Shown piece by piece: positions 1 through 5,758 of a stretch of 6,129 bases of DNA. The DNA is taken from NCBI GenBank assembly GCA_027027485.1, contig JALVLL010000020.1:1-6129 (forward strand), read 5' to 3'. How positions within the stretch are numbered: position 1 is the stretch's first letter; each line of letters starts with the position of its first letter. This DNA is from Candidatus Bipolaricaulota bacterium. Its GTDB lineage: Bacteria; Bipolaricaulota; Bipolaricaulia; Bipolaricaulales; Bipolaricaulaceae. Under the pieces are notes generated by a model. The model was not told where the DNA came from. It ran no database searches and worked only from the letters and a program-made list of their open reading frames with translations. Both the position numbers and the translations under genes were made by a program.

Positions 1-59
1 CCCCCGACGGGGATATCCCCCGGGTACCCCAGATGAGCCCCCACCACCATCACCAGCAT
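1..59 (-). CDS. possible 5' fragment of a leftward gene, product unknown
   Basis: Reading leftward from an ATG at 57-59, 19 codons stay open to the window edge, giving MLVMVVGAHLGYPGDIPVG. Third codon positions are mostly G or C, as in the clear genes here. The peptide is hydrophobic at its start, which would fit the first membrane helix of an integral membrane protein. The reading frame stays open upstream to a TAG near 110-112 but holds no other ordinary start codon. No convincing Shine-Dalgarno sequence precedes the ATG. An ATG nine bases further in is an alternative start. I do not recognise the family. The fragment is too short to exclude chance; it would make the secG promoter region a divergent one. 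Confidence 0.25.
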   Translation of the reverse strand, partial: MLVMVVGAHLGYPGDIPVG

Positions 60-136
60 CTCACCGGTGAAGTAGCGGCCACATGGTCGCTCCTCAATGG
101 GGAGATGGGGCTAAATACTGGCCGGGGTCCCGTGCC

Positions 137-164
137 TAGAGAGACACCCGTTTCTCGATATAAT
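137..164 (+). promoter_or_regulatory. sigma70-type promoter of the secG gene cluster
   Basis: A perfect -10 hexamer TATAAT lies at 159-164. Sixteen bases upstream is TAGAGA (137-142), matching the TTGACA consensus at 4 of 6 positions. Transcription would begin near 171, only about 15 bases before the secG ATG at 186, so the leader is very short. The local AT content is higher than in the flanking coding DNA. It is the best promoter match in the window and probably drives the genes to its right. Confidence 0.6.
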
Positions 165-185
165 CCCAATTCGGAGCGTGAGGAG

Positions 186-410
186 ATGAAGACCTTCTTG
201 ATGGTGCTTTTCTTTTTGGACTCCTTGGCCCTTATCGGGCTCGTGCTCTGGCACATGTCCGAGCACGCGGCCCTGGGGGGAGGGTTCGGGGGCGGCATGG
301 CCACTACGGTCTTCGGCCGCGACACCTCCAAGGATCCCCGCAAGATCGCCATCGGCGTCACGGGGACCCTGTTCTTCCTCTTGGGGCTCGCCGTGGCCCT
401 GGTGGGCTGA
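186..410 (+). CDS. secG: preprotein translocase subunit SecG
   Basis: SecG is the small accessory subunit of the SecYEG channel and aids SecA-driven export across the inner membrane. The 74-residue protein has the family plan. A first membrane helix (about residues 4-22) is followed by a Gly-rich loop (GGGFGGG at 31-37), then TTVFG (40-44) matching the family's (S/T)-x-FG element, and a second helix (about 54-73). The ATG at 186 was chosen because it puts the first helix at the very N-terminus, as in SecG proteins. GGAG at 173-176 sits 9 bases upstream and GAGGAG directly abuts the start. The frame stays open leftward to base 33, but that extension is His/Pro-rich, lies upstream of and across the promoter, and is not credible coding. 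The usual hydrophobic stretch before helix 2 is replaced by a charged TSKDPRK segment. The oppD-like gene follows after 12 bases. Confidence 0.9.
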   Translation: MKTFLMVLFFLDSLALIGLVLWHMSEHAALGGGFGGGMATTVFGRDTSKDPRKIAIGVTGTLFFLLGLAVALVG

Positions 411-422
411 GGGAGGTCCCGG

Positions 423-1403
423 ATGCCCCTGATAGAACTCAAGGGGCTCAAGACCTACTTCTTCACGGAGGACGGGGTCGTCAAGGCCGTGGACGGGGTC
501 TCCTTCTCGATAGACCCCGAGCAGACCCTGGGGGTGGTGGGTGAGTCCGGCTGCGGGAAATCCGTGACCGCCCTCTCCATCATGGGACTTGTGCCCATGC
601 CCCCGGGGAAGATCGTCGGGGGGGAGATCCTCTTCCACAAGGACGGACGCACCATAGAGCTCCACAAGCTCAACCCCAAGGGCAAGGAATACCGCTCCAT
701 CCGCGGGAAGGAGATCGCCATGATCTTCCAGGAGCCCATGACCTCCCTGAACCCGGTCTTCACCATCGGCTACCAGATCATGGAAGCCATCATGCTCCAC
801 CAGAGGGTCTCCAAGAGGGAGGCCAGGAAGAAGGCCATCGAGATGCTCCGGCAGGTGGGGATCCCGGAGCCCGAGCAGCGGGTGGACGAGTATCCGCACC
901 AGCTTTCCGGTGGGATGCGCCAGCGCGCCATGATCGCCATGGCCCTCTCCTGCAATCCCTCGCTCCTCATCGCCGACGAGCCCACCACCGCCCTGGACGT
1001 GACCATCCAGGCCCAGGTGCTGGATCTCATGCAGAACCTGAAGAAGGAGTTCCGGGCTGCCATCATGCTTATCACCCACGATCTCGGCGTGGTGGCGGAG
1101 ATGTGCGAGGAAGTGGTGGTGATGTACCTGGGCAAGGTGGTGGAACACGCCAAGGTGCGTCCCATCTTCCACGAGCCCAAGCACCCCTACACCCAGGGGC
1201 TCCTCAAATCGATCCCCTCGCTTGCCACCAAGAAAAAGAGGCTCGAACCCATCAAGGGGGTGGTCCCGGATCCGCTACACGCGCCGCCGGGGTGTCCCTT
1301 CAACCCCAGGTGCCCCCACGCCATGGACATCTGCACCCAGGAGGTGCCCCCCCTGAAGGAGGTTTCTTCCGGCCATGAAGTCGCCTGTTGGCTCTACGTA
1401 TAG
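423..1403 (+). CDS. oligo/dipeptide ABC transporter ATPase, OppD/DppD type
   Basis: This is one of the two ATPases that power import of peptides (or, in relatives, nickel or sugars) through an inner-membrane permease pair. In the 326 residues I see Walker A GESGCGKS (40-47), the Q-loop IFQEPMTSLNP (101-111), the signature LSGGM (161-165), Walker B LLIADEP (181-187) and the switch His219. The C-terminal oligo_HPY region includes HPYTQGLL and four cysteines, C291-x5-C297-x6-C304-x17-C322. In DppD-type proteins these cysteines can hold a [4Fe-4S] cluster (family knowledge). GGGAGG at 411-416, six bases before the ATG, supports the start. The gene overlaps the next ATPase by 29 bases, as is common in opp/dpp operons. 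No permease or binding protein lies in the window, so the substrate cannot be inferred. Confidence 0.93.
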   Translation: MPLIELKGLKTYFFTEDGVVKAVDGVSFSIDPEQTLGVVGESGCGKSVTALSIMGLVPMPPGKIVGGEILFHKDGRTIELHKLNPKGKEYRSIRGKEIAMIFQEPMTSLNPVFTIGYQIMEAIMLHQRVSKREARKKAIEMLRQVGIPEPEQRVDEYPHQLSGGMRQRAMIAMALSCNPSLLIADEPTTALDVTIQAQVLDLMQNLKKEFRAAIMLITHDLGVVAEMCEEVVVMYLGKVVEHAKVRPIFHEPKHPYTQGLLKSIPSLATKKKRLEPIKGVVPDPLHAPPGCPFNPRCPHAMDICTQEVPPLKEVSSGHEVACWLYV

Positions 1404-2436
1404 CGGCGCCGCGGAGGCCCTGCCGGAGGACGTCCTCCTGGATGTCCGGGGGTTGGTGAAGTACTTCCCGGTCCGAAAGGGCGTCTTCCGCCGCGTGGTG
1501 GGCTGGGTCAAGGCCGTGGACGGGATCGATTTCTTCATCCGGGAGGGGGAGACCCTGGGGCTCGTGGGCGAGTCGGGGTGTGGAAAGACCACTACGGGTC
1601 GGACCATCCTCAAGCTCATCGAGCCCACCGCGGGGGAGATCCTCTTCCGGAGCAAGCAGCTGGAGCGGGTGGTGGACATCGCCAAGCTCAGGCCCCGGGA
1701 GATGAAGCCCCTGCGCCGGGAGATGCAGATCATCTTCCAGGACCCCTACTCCTCCTTAAACCCCCGGATGACCGTGGGGGACATCGTGGGCGAGCCCCTG
1801 GTGGTCCACCGGGTGGCCCGGGGGAAGGAGAAGGAGAAGAAGGTGGTGGAGCTCCTGGAGGCGGTGGGCCTTAAGCCGGAGCACATGCGTCGCTACCCCC
1901 ACGAGTTCTCCGGGGGCCAGCGCCAGAGGATCGGGATCGCCCGGGCCCTGGCCCTGGATCCCCAGCTTATCGTCTGTGATGAGCCGGTATCGGCCCTGGA
2001 CGTATCCATCCAGGCCCAGGTCCTGAACCTTCTCGAGGACCTCCAGGACGAGTTCCACCTTACCTACCTCTTCATCGCCCACGACCTCTCGGTGGTGAAA
2101 CATATCTCGGACCGGGTGGCGGTGATGTACCTGGGGAAGATAGTGGAGCTCGCCGAGACCGAGGAGCTGTTCACCCATCCCCTCCACCCCTACACCGAAG
2201 CGTTGCTTTCGGCGGTGCCGGTTCCCGACCCGGACTACAAGAAGGAGCGGATCATCCTCCAGGGGGACGTCCCGAGCCCCATCAACCCGCCCTCCGGCTG
2301 CTACTTCCACCCCCGCTGCCTCTACGCCAAGGAGATCTGCTCCAACGAAGCCCCGGAGTTCGTGGACATGGGTAACGAGCACTACGTAGCCTGCCACTTC
2401 GCCTCCGAGCTCTCGCTGCGCGGGGTGGCGATGTAG
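1375..2436 (+). CDS. oligo/dipeptide ABC transporter ATPase, OppF/DppF type
   Basis: This is the second ATPase of the peptide-type importer and should heterodimerise with the OppD-like protein upstream. The 353 residues carry Walker A GESGCGKT (65-72), Q122 in IIFQDPYSSLNPR, the signature FSGGQ (178-182), Walker B LIVCDEP (198-204) and His236. The PYSSLNPR segment and FSGGQRQRIGIARAL are typical of the F-type subunit. The C-terminal cysteines (309, 315, 322, 340) have exactly the same spacing as in its partner. The ATG at 1375 lies inside the upstream gene, with AAGGAGG at 1356-1362 twelve bases before it. About 20 poorly conserved residues precede the first conserved strand (LLDVRGLVKYFPV), so a slightly later start is possible. 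rdgB begins three bases after the stop. Substrate unknown. Confidence 0.93.
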   Translation: MKSPVGSTYSGAAEALPEDVLLDVRGLVKYFPVRKGVFRRVVGWVKAVDGIDFFIREGETLGLVGESGCGKTTTGRTILKLIEPTAGEILFRSKQLERVVDIAKLRPREMKPLRREMQIIFQDPYSSLNPRMTVGDIVGEPLVVHRVARGKEKEKKVVELLEAVGLKPEHMRRYPHEFSGGQRQRIGIARALALDPQLIVCDEPVSALDVSIQAQVLNLLEDLQDEFHLTYLFIAHDLSVVKHISDRVAVMYLGKIVELAETEELFTHPLHPYTEALLSAVPVPDPDYKKERIILQGDVPSPINPPSGCYFHPRCLYAKEICSNEAPEFVDMGNEHYVACHFASELSLRGVAM

Positions 2437-2439
2437 GGG

Positions 2440-3045
2440 ATGGCCGTAAAGGTCGTCCTCGCCACCAAGAACCCCCACAAAATCGAGGAGATCCTGGCGA
2501 TCCTCGGGGATATCCCTGGGATCGAGTGGCTTACTTTCCGTGATATCCCCTTCTCGGACGTCGAGGAAGCCGGCGAGACCCTCGAGGAAAACGCGCTCCT
2601 CAAGGCCACGGCCGTGGCCCGGGAGACCGGACTCCCGGCGCTGGCCGAGGACACGGGGCTGGAGGTGGAGGCGTTGGGCGGGGCACCGGGGGTGCGTTCG
2701 GCCCGCTTCGCCGGCGAGAACAAGGATTACCGCGCCAACAACGAGAGGCTCCTTGAGCTCCTCCGCGGGGTAGAGGACCGCAGGGCCAGGTTCCGGACGG
2801 TGGCGGTGTTGGCGCTTCCCGACGGGCGCACCTGGATGGCGGAGGGGGTGTTGGAGGGGAGGATCGCCGATTCCCCGCGGGGGGAGCACGGCTTCGGCTA
2901 CGATCCCCTCTTCATCCCCGAGGGCGAGACCAGGACCCTGGCGGAGATGCCCCCGGAGGAGAAGAACCGGATCTCCCACCGCCGCCGCGCCCTGGAAGGG
3001 ATCCGTCCGGCATTGAAAGGGCTCGTGAGTCCCGCCGAGGCGTGA
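2440..3045 (+). CDS. rdgB: RdgB/HAM1 non-canonical purine NTP pyrophosphatase
   Basis: RdgB hydrolyses ITP, dITP and XTP to the monophosphate and pyrophosphate, keeping deaminated purines out of nucleic acids. At 201 residues it has the family's usual length. Visible motifs are ATKNPHK (8-14, nucleotide-binding Lys14), the Glu-rich EEAGETLEENALLKA (42-56), ALAEDTGLEV (67-76, with the catalytic Asp71), GAPGVRSARFAG (81-92), FGYDPLF (152-158) and SHRRRAL (179-185). The start fits the family N-terminus (VVLATKN). Only three bases separate it from the oppF-like stop; GGGG lies directly against the ATG and a GGGGTGG lies about 11 bases upstream, so translation may be coupled to the preceding gene. 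Nothing looks damaged. SurE further along acts on the class of product (purine NMPs) that this enzyme makes. Confidence 0.96.
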   Translation: MAVKVVLATKNPHKIEEILAILGDIPGIEWLTFRDIPFSDVEEAGETLEENALLKATAVARETGLPALAEDTGLEVEALGGAPGVRSARFAGENKDYRANNERLLELLRGVEDRRARFRTVAVLALPDGRTWMAEGVLEGRIADSPRGEHGFGYDPLFIPEGETRTLAEMPPEEKNRISHRRRALEGIRPALKGLVSPAEA

Positions 3046-3129
3046 CGAAGTACACCTCACCGGGAGGCGTAGGCTATACCCTTCCTTCCGTTTCCGGGGC
3101 GATCCTGAGCGGGGAAAGGGGGCATCCCG

Positions 3130-3963
3130 GTGAGGACCGTCTTCCTCGCGGCCGTCTTGTGCCTGGAATCGGTGCTTTCCCTCGGAAACGGGGTCATCAC
3201 CCCCTTCGACCTCTGCCCATCACCGGAAGCCCTCGGCTTCGCAGGGGCCTTCTGTGCCTTGGCCCAGGGCCCCTCCGCCCTCATCTTCAACCCCGCGGGG
3301 CTTTCCTTGGGTGGGGGTGAGGAGGCTGCCACCGCCTTCTACCTCCGTCCCAACGGTAAAGGTGAGCTCATGACCGCCTTCTGGATCGGGGGGAGTGCCG
3401 GCCCCTTGGCCGTGGGGTTCACGGGCTACTCCCCGGGCGACCCCCGGCCGGAGGGGCCAGTCCCGCACCTCGGGGCCTCGCTCGGGATGGGGATCTGGGA
3501 AGAGGACCTGGGCTCCGTGGATCTGAGCCTCGGGGCCTCGGTGCGGTACCTCCAAGCCGAGTTCCAGGGTTACCTGGGATCAGGGTTGGCCCTCTGCTTC
3601 GGTGCCCTGGGCTCCATCGACCTCGGGGAGGTGGAGCTGAGGCTCGCCGCCTCGGTGGAGGACATCGGTTTCGGGATCACCTTCGTGGATCTGGGCCGTA
3701 CCTTCCCCTGGACCACCGATGTCCGGTTGGGGTTCGCCCTGGTCGGGCCCCGAGCCCGGGTCGCGGCGGATTATTATGGGGGCGATGTGCTCTTGGGATT
3801 GGGGGTATGGGTCTCGGAGGGGATAGAGTTGCGCCTGGGGGTCTCGTTGAGGGGAAGGGACGCCGCGGTGTCCCTGGGGCTCGGGGTCGGCTGGGAGGAA
3901 TTTAGGATCGATAGCTCCCTGGATCGGGAGAAGTTCTCCCTGGGGTTCGGGATCGCCTTTTGA
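3130..3963 (+). CDS. PorV/FadL-like outer-membrane beta-barrel protein
   Basis: A GTG start at 3130 with GGGGG seven bases upstream (3118-3122) gives 277 residues. Residues 1 to about 20 (MRTVFLAAVLCLESVLSLG) look like a signal peptide; there is no proper lipobox around Cys11. Residues 36-58 (ALGFAGAFCALA then GPSALIFNPAGL) match the N-terminal signature of PorV/PorQ, UPF0164 and FadL-related proteins (ALGMGGAFVALAD...NPAGLA). The rest alternates short Gly-rich amphipathic strands (VDLSLGASVRYL, VRLGFALVG, IELRLGVSLRG), and the chain ends FSLGFGIAF, with the terminal aromatic residue typical of outer-membrane barrels. The specific role is unknown. An 84-base gap separates it from rdgB; it holds a weak TATACC (3075-3080) but no convincing -35, so an internal promoter is possible, not shown. 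The stop overlaps the rsmD-like start as TGATG. Confidence 0.75.
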   Translation: MRTVFLAAVLCLESVLSLGNGVITPFDLCPSPEALGFAGAFCALAQGPSALIFNPAGLSLGGGEEAATAFYLRPNGKGELMTAFWIGGSAGPLAVGFTGYSPGDPRPEGPVPHLGASLGMGIWEEDLGSVDLSLGASVRYLQAEFQGYLGSGLALCFGALGSIDLGEVELRLAASVEDIGFGITFVDLGRTFPWTTDVRLGFALVGPRARVAADYYGGDVLLGLGVWVSEGIELRLGVSLRGRDAAVSLGLGVGWEEFRIDSSLDREKFSLGFGIAF

Positions 3964-4532
3964 TGCGGATCATCGGGGGGGAGAGGAAAGGACACAAGCT
4001 CGTCGAGTGGCACGCCGCCGGGATAAGGCCCCTCAGAGACAGGGTCCGTGCCGCCCTTTTCGATACCTTGGGCCACCTCGTGGTTGGTGCCGAGTTCCTG
4101 GACCTCTTCGCCGGGACCGGTGCCGTGGGGCTCGAGGCCCTCTCCCGGGGCGCGCGCCGCGCCATCTTCGTGGACTCCTCCCCCAAGGCCATCTCCATCA
4201 TCCGCGCCAACCTGAAGAAGCTCCGCTACGAGGATCGGGCCGAGGTGATCCGTGCGGATGCCCTGGAGGCCATCCGCCGCTTCCACAAGAGGGGCAGGCG
4301 GTTCGACCTCATCTTCATGGGAGCACCTTACTCCCGCGGCCTCACCCAGGAAGCCCTGAGAACCATCGCCGCCTATCCCATCCTCAGGCCCGGTGGCGTA
4401 CTCATCGCCGAGATCCATAAATCCGAGGAGCTCAAGGAGCGCTACGGCGACCTCGAGCTCATCCAGGACAGGGATTACGGGGATTCCCGCCTCCTCTTCT
4501 ACTCCCTGGCCGAAGGGGCCTCTGGGCCGTAG
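3963..4532 (+). CDS. rsmD: RsmD-family 16S rRNA guanine-N2 methyltransferase, altered motif IV
   Basis: RsmD uses S-adenosylmethionine to methylate N2 of G966 (E. coli numbering) in 16S rRNA. The 189 residues are near the family length. The N-terminus MRIIGGERKGHKL, RPLRDRVRAALFDTL (22-36) and the SAM-binding motif I DLFAGTGAVGLEALSRGA (47-64) are plainly RsmD-like, as are LRPGGVLIAEIH (141-152) and DYGDSRLLFY (171-180). However, the catalytic motif IV, normally (D/N)PP(Y/F), reads GAPY (120-123), and the usual RPT of the N-terminal motif is RPL. The altered motif is intact in frame, so it is not a frameshift. Activity or target may differ. The ATG at 3963 shares its A with the upstream TGA; a TTG codon just before it (3960) is less likely. 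No strong ribosome site is present, which suggests translational coupling. Confidence 0.85.
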   Translation: MRIIGGERKGHKLVEWHAAGIRPLRDRVRAALFDTLGHLVVGAEFLDLFAGTGAVGLEALSRGARRAIFVDSSPKAISIIRANLKKLRYEDRAEVIRADALEAIRRFHKRGRRFDLIFMGAPYSRGLTQEALRTIAAYPILRPGGVLIAEIHKSEELKERYGDLELIQDRDYGDSRLLFYSLAEGASGP

Positions 4533-4540
4533 AATCGCCC

Positions 4541-4557
4541 AAAGGAGGCACCCCTTG
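4541..4557 (+). promoter_or_regulatory. ribosome binding site that fixes the TTG start of surE
   Basis: AAAGGAGG at 4541-4548 is the strongest Shine-Dalgarno match in the window. Six bases later is a TTG (4555-4557). The same frame stays open 54 codons further upstream, to an ATG at 4393, but that stretch lies inside the rsmD-like gene, is Ser/Arg-rich and has no SurE similarity. The TTG puts the conserved LILITNDDG immediately at the N-terminus, as in other SurE proteins. Confidence 0.85.
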
Positions 4558-5355
4558 GGGAAGCCCCTGATCCTCATCACAAATGACGACGGATACCTCG
4601 CCCCCGGGCTTCTGGCGCTGAGGGAGGAGCTCTCGGAGGTGGGCGAGGTCTGGGTCCTGGCCCCCGACCGCAACTGGTCCGCCGCCTCCCGCACCCGGGT
4701 CTTCCACAAGCCCCTCAGGGTGTCCCCGGTCAGGCTTCCGGATGGGGTGGTGGTCCACATCACCAACGGTTCCCCCTCCGATTGCGTGTCGCTTGCCCTT
4801 TTGGGCCTCGCGCCGCGGAGGCCGGACATCGTGGTCTCGGGGATAAACGCCGGGGCCAACCTCGGCCGGGACGTGACCTACTCCGGGACCGTGGCCGCTG
4901 CCATGGAGGCCGCCCAAGCCGGGGTGCAGGCCATCGCCGTCTCCCAGGATTTGGGTCCCGAAGAGGGGGATAGGGAGGAGCCGGACTACCGCAGGGCCGC
5001 CCGCATCGCGGCGGGGCTCGTGGAGCTCCTCCTCGGGGAGAAGCCCCTCCCACCGGGGACCCTCCTCAACGTGAACGTACCCTTGGGCGAGCCTAAAGGG
5101 CTACGGGTCACCCGCCTCGGGACGAGCATCTGGCGGGATTACCTCGTCAAGGGGAAGGACCCCAGGGGGCGCGATTACTACTGGCTCGCTGGGGAGATGA
5201 TGACCTCTCCCCCTCCGGGCGAGGAGGACACCGACGTTTGGGCGGTCTTCTCGGGGTACGTCTCGGTGACTCCGCTACAGCTCGACCTCACCGACCACAG
5301 GCTCCTGGAGGAGCTCCGCCCCTGGGAGACCAAGATCACCCTGCCCTCACGATAG
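4555..5355 (+). CDS. surE: 5'/3'-nucleotidase SurE
   Basis: SurE is a divalent-metal phosphatase that removes phosphate from nucleoside 5'- and 3'-monophosphates, with further activity on short polyphosphate in some species. From the TTG start it has 266 residues, a typical length. The metal site is complete: Asp11 and Asp12 in ITNDDGYLAPG (8-18), Ser42 in APDRNWSAAS (36-45) and Asn98 in VVSGINAGANLG (93-104). The downstream SGTVAAAMEA (110-119) and LLNVNVP (170-176) are also family hallmarks. It lies 22 bases after the rsmD-like gene and is the last rightward gene of the cluster. Its last 20 bases overlap the 3' end of the leftward UPF0016 gene. No T-rich terminator follows. Confidence 0.96.
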   Translation: MGKPLILITNDDGYLAPGLLALREELSEVGEVWVLAPDRNWSAASRTRVFHKPLRVSPVRLPDGVVVHITNGSPSDCVSLALLGLAPRRPDIVVSGINAGANLGRDVTYSGTVAAAMEAAQAGVQAIAVSQDLGPEEGDREEPDYRRAARIAAGLVELLLGEKPLPPGTLLNVNVPLGEPKGLRVTRLGTSIWRDYLVKGKDPRGRDYYWLAGEMMTSPPPGEEDTDVWAVFSGYVSVTPLQLDLTDHRLLEELRPWETKITLPSR

Positions 5356-5620
5356 TCCATATCCCCAGAGCGATAAACGCCGCCCCAGCCGCGTAATGGA
5401 TCCCCCGCATGGCGCCATGCGGAAGGTACCGGTGCAGGACCGCTCCGAGCCCCACCGCGATGGCCGTACTCAAAAGCAAGGCCGCTCCGGCACCGATCAA
5501 AACCGCCCAGGGGTTTCTGCTCGAGGCCAGGGCGAAGACCGCCAATTGGGTCTTGTCCCCTAGCTCCGCGAGGAATATCGCCCAAAACGCCGCCACCACC
5601 GCTTCCCAGGATATCACCAC
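5336..5620 (-). CDS. half-length UPF0016 (GDT1/TMEM165/MneA) family cation transporter
   Basis: Members of this family export Mn2+ or exchange Ca2+/Mn2+ for H+ across membranes. The 94 residues contain one copy of the signature E-x-G-D-K-T (ELGDKT, 19-24) within a first hydrophobic helix (about 5-30). A long helix follows (37-62), then a third (about 72-91). Most family members carry two such repeats in about 190 residues, so this is a single-repeat version that would have to work as a homo-oligomer or with a partner encoded elsewhere. The upstream spacer contains no second copy. The start is a GTG at 5618-5620, in tandem with another GTG, and has only a weak AGG before it. A TATATT on the leftward strand (5631-5636) could be a -10 box giving a very short leader; no good -35 is visible. 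Its tail overlaps surE by 20 bases. Confidence 0.8.
   Translation of the reverse strand: MVISWEAVVAAFWAIFLAELGDKTQLAVFALASSRNPWAVLIGAGAALLLSTAIAVGLGAVLHRYLPHGAMRGIHYAAGAAFIALGIWTIVRAG
5405..5422. repeat. 18-base perfect palindrome inside the UPF0016 gene
   Basis: CCGCATGGCGCCATGCGG reads the same on both strands and could fold as a 7-base stem with a GCGC loop. It codes for the loop PHGAMR (67-72) between the second and third helices of the transporter. It lies 50 bases past the surE stop, so it could in principle stall or protect the surE transcript, but no T-run follows on either strand, so it is not a standard intrinsic terminator. Confidence 0.5.
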
Positions 5621-5758
5621 GGCCTGGGAAATATAAAGGGCAACGGGAGGGAATAAAAGCCGATCGGCTGGATCTTTTTATCGGGTGAAACCGCGACTGG
5701 CTTCAGGTTGTAATTTTGTTGTACGATCATTTACCTCTCAGGAAAGGCGGGTGTTTGC
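5621..5758. promoter_or_regulatory. divergent intergenic region with 12-base palindrome
   Basis: This 138-base spacer separates the leftward transporter from the rightward secreted-protein gene and is clearly richer in A and T than its surroundings. It must hold both promoters. At 5658-5669 is a perfect palindrome, AGCCGATCGGCT, flanked by ATAAAA (5653-5658) and TTTTTAT (5675-5681), which extends the inverted symmetry imperfectly. Candidate boxes are TATATT for the leftward gene (5631-5636 on the reverse strand) and TACGAT (5722-5727) for the rightward gene, both without good -35 partners. AGGAAAGG (5740-5747) is a probable ribosome site for the 5759 start. A repressor site is an inference; no open frame here resembles a gene. 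Confidence 0.45.

Noticed and set aside
33..185. N-terminal extension of SecG with SPHHHHQHL
   Set aside because: It covers the TATAAT promoter, is unlike any SecG and is explained as the antisense or non-coding side; the ATG at 186 fits the family.
111..1184. Long leftward open frame (357 codons) opposite secG and the oppD-like gene
   Set aside because: His/Gly/Leu-rich antisense shadow of a clear ATPase gene; GC-rich coding DNA often leaves the opposite strand open.
1756..3060. Long leftward open frame (434 codons) opposite the oppF-like gene and rdgB
   Set aside because: Covers two well-supported genes in antisense, has no recognisable domain and has the biased composition of a shadow frame.
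3130..3200. Lipoprotein signal (Cys11) in the outer-membrane protein
   Set aside because: The residues before the cysteine (AAVL) do not fit a lipobox, and the C-terminal aromatic points to a barrel.
4393..4554. 54-codon extension of SurE to an upstream ATG
   Set aside because: Ser/Arg-rich sequence inside the rsmD-like gene; AAAGGAGG before the TTG at 4555 and the conserved N-terminus fix the start there.
3774..4859. Leftward open frame (361 codons) opposite the outer-membrane, rsmD-like and surE genes
   Set aside because: Crosses three supported genes, with no motif or ribosome site of its own.
5653..5681. Intrinsic terminator (palindrome followed by TTTTT)
   Set aside because: It lies between divergent genes where no transcript should end, and the stable stem is only about four base pairs with a six-base interruption before the T-run.
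5621..5700. yybP-ykoY manganese riboswitch ahead of the UPF0016 transporter
   Set aside because: Such riboswitches often precede this family, but the leader is short and I cannot find the conserved paired loops or core motifs.
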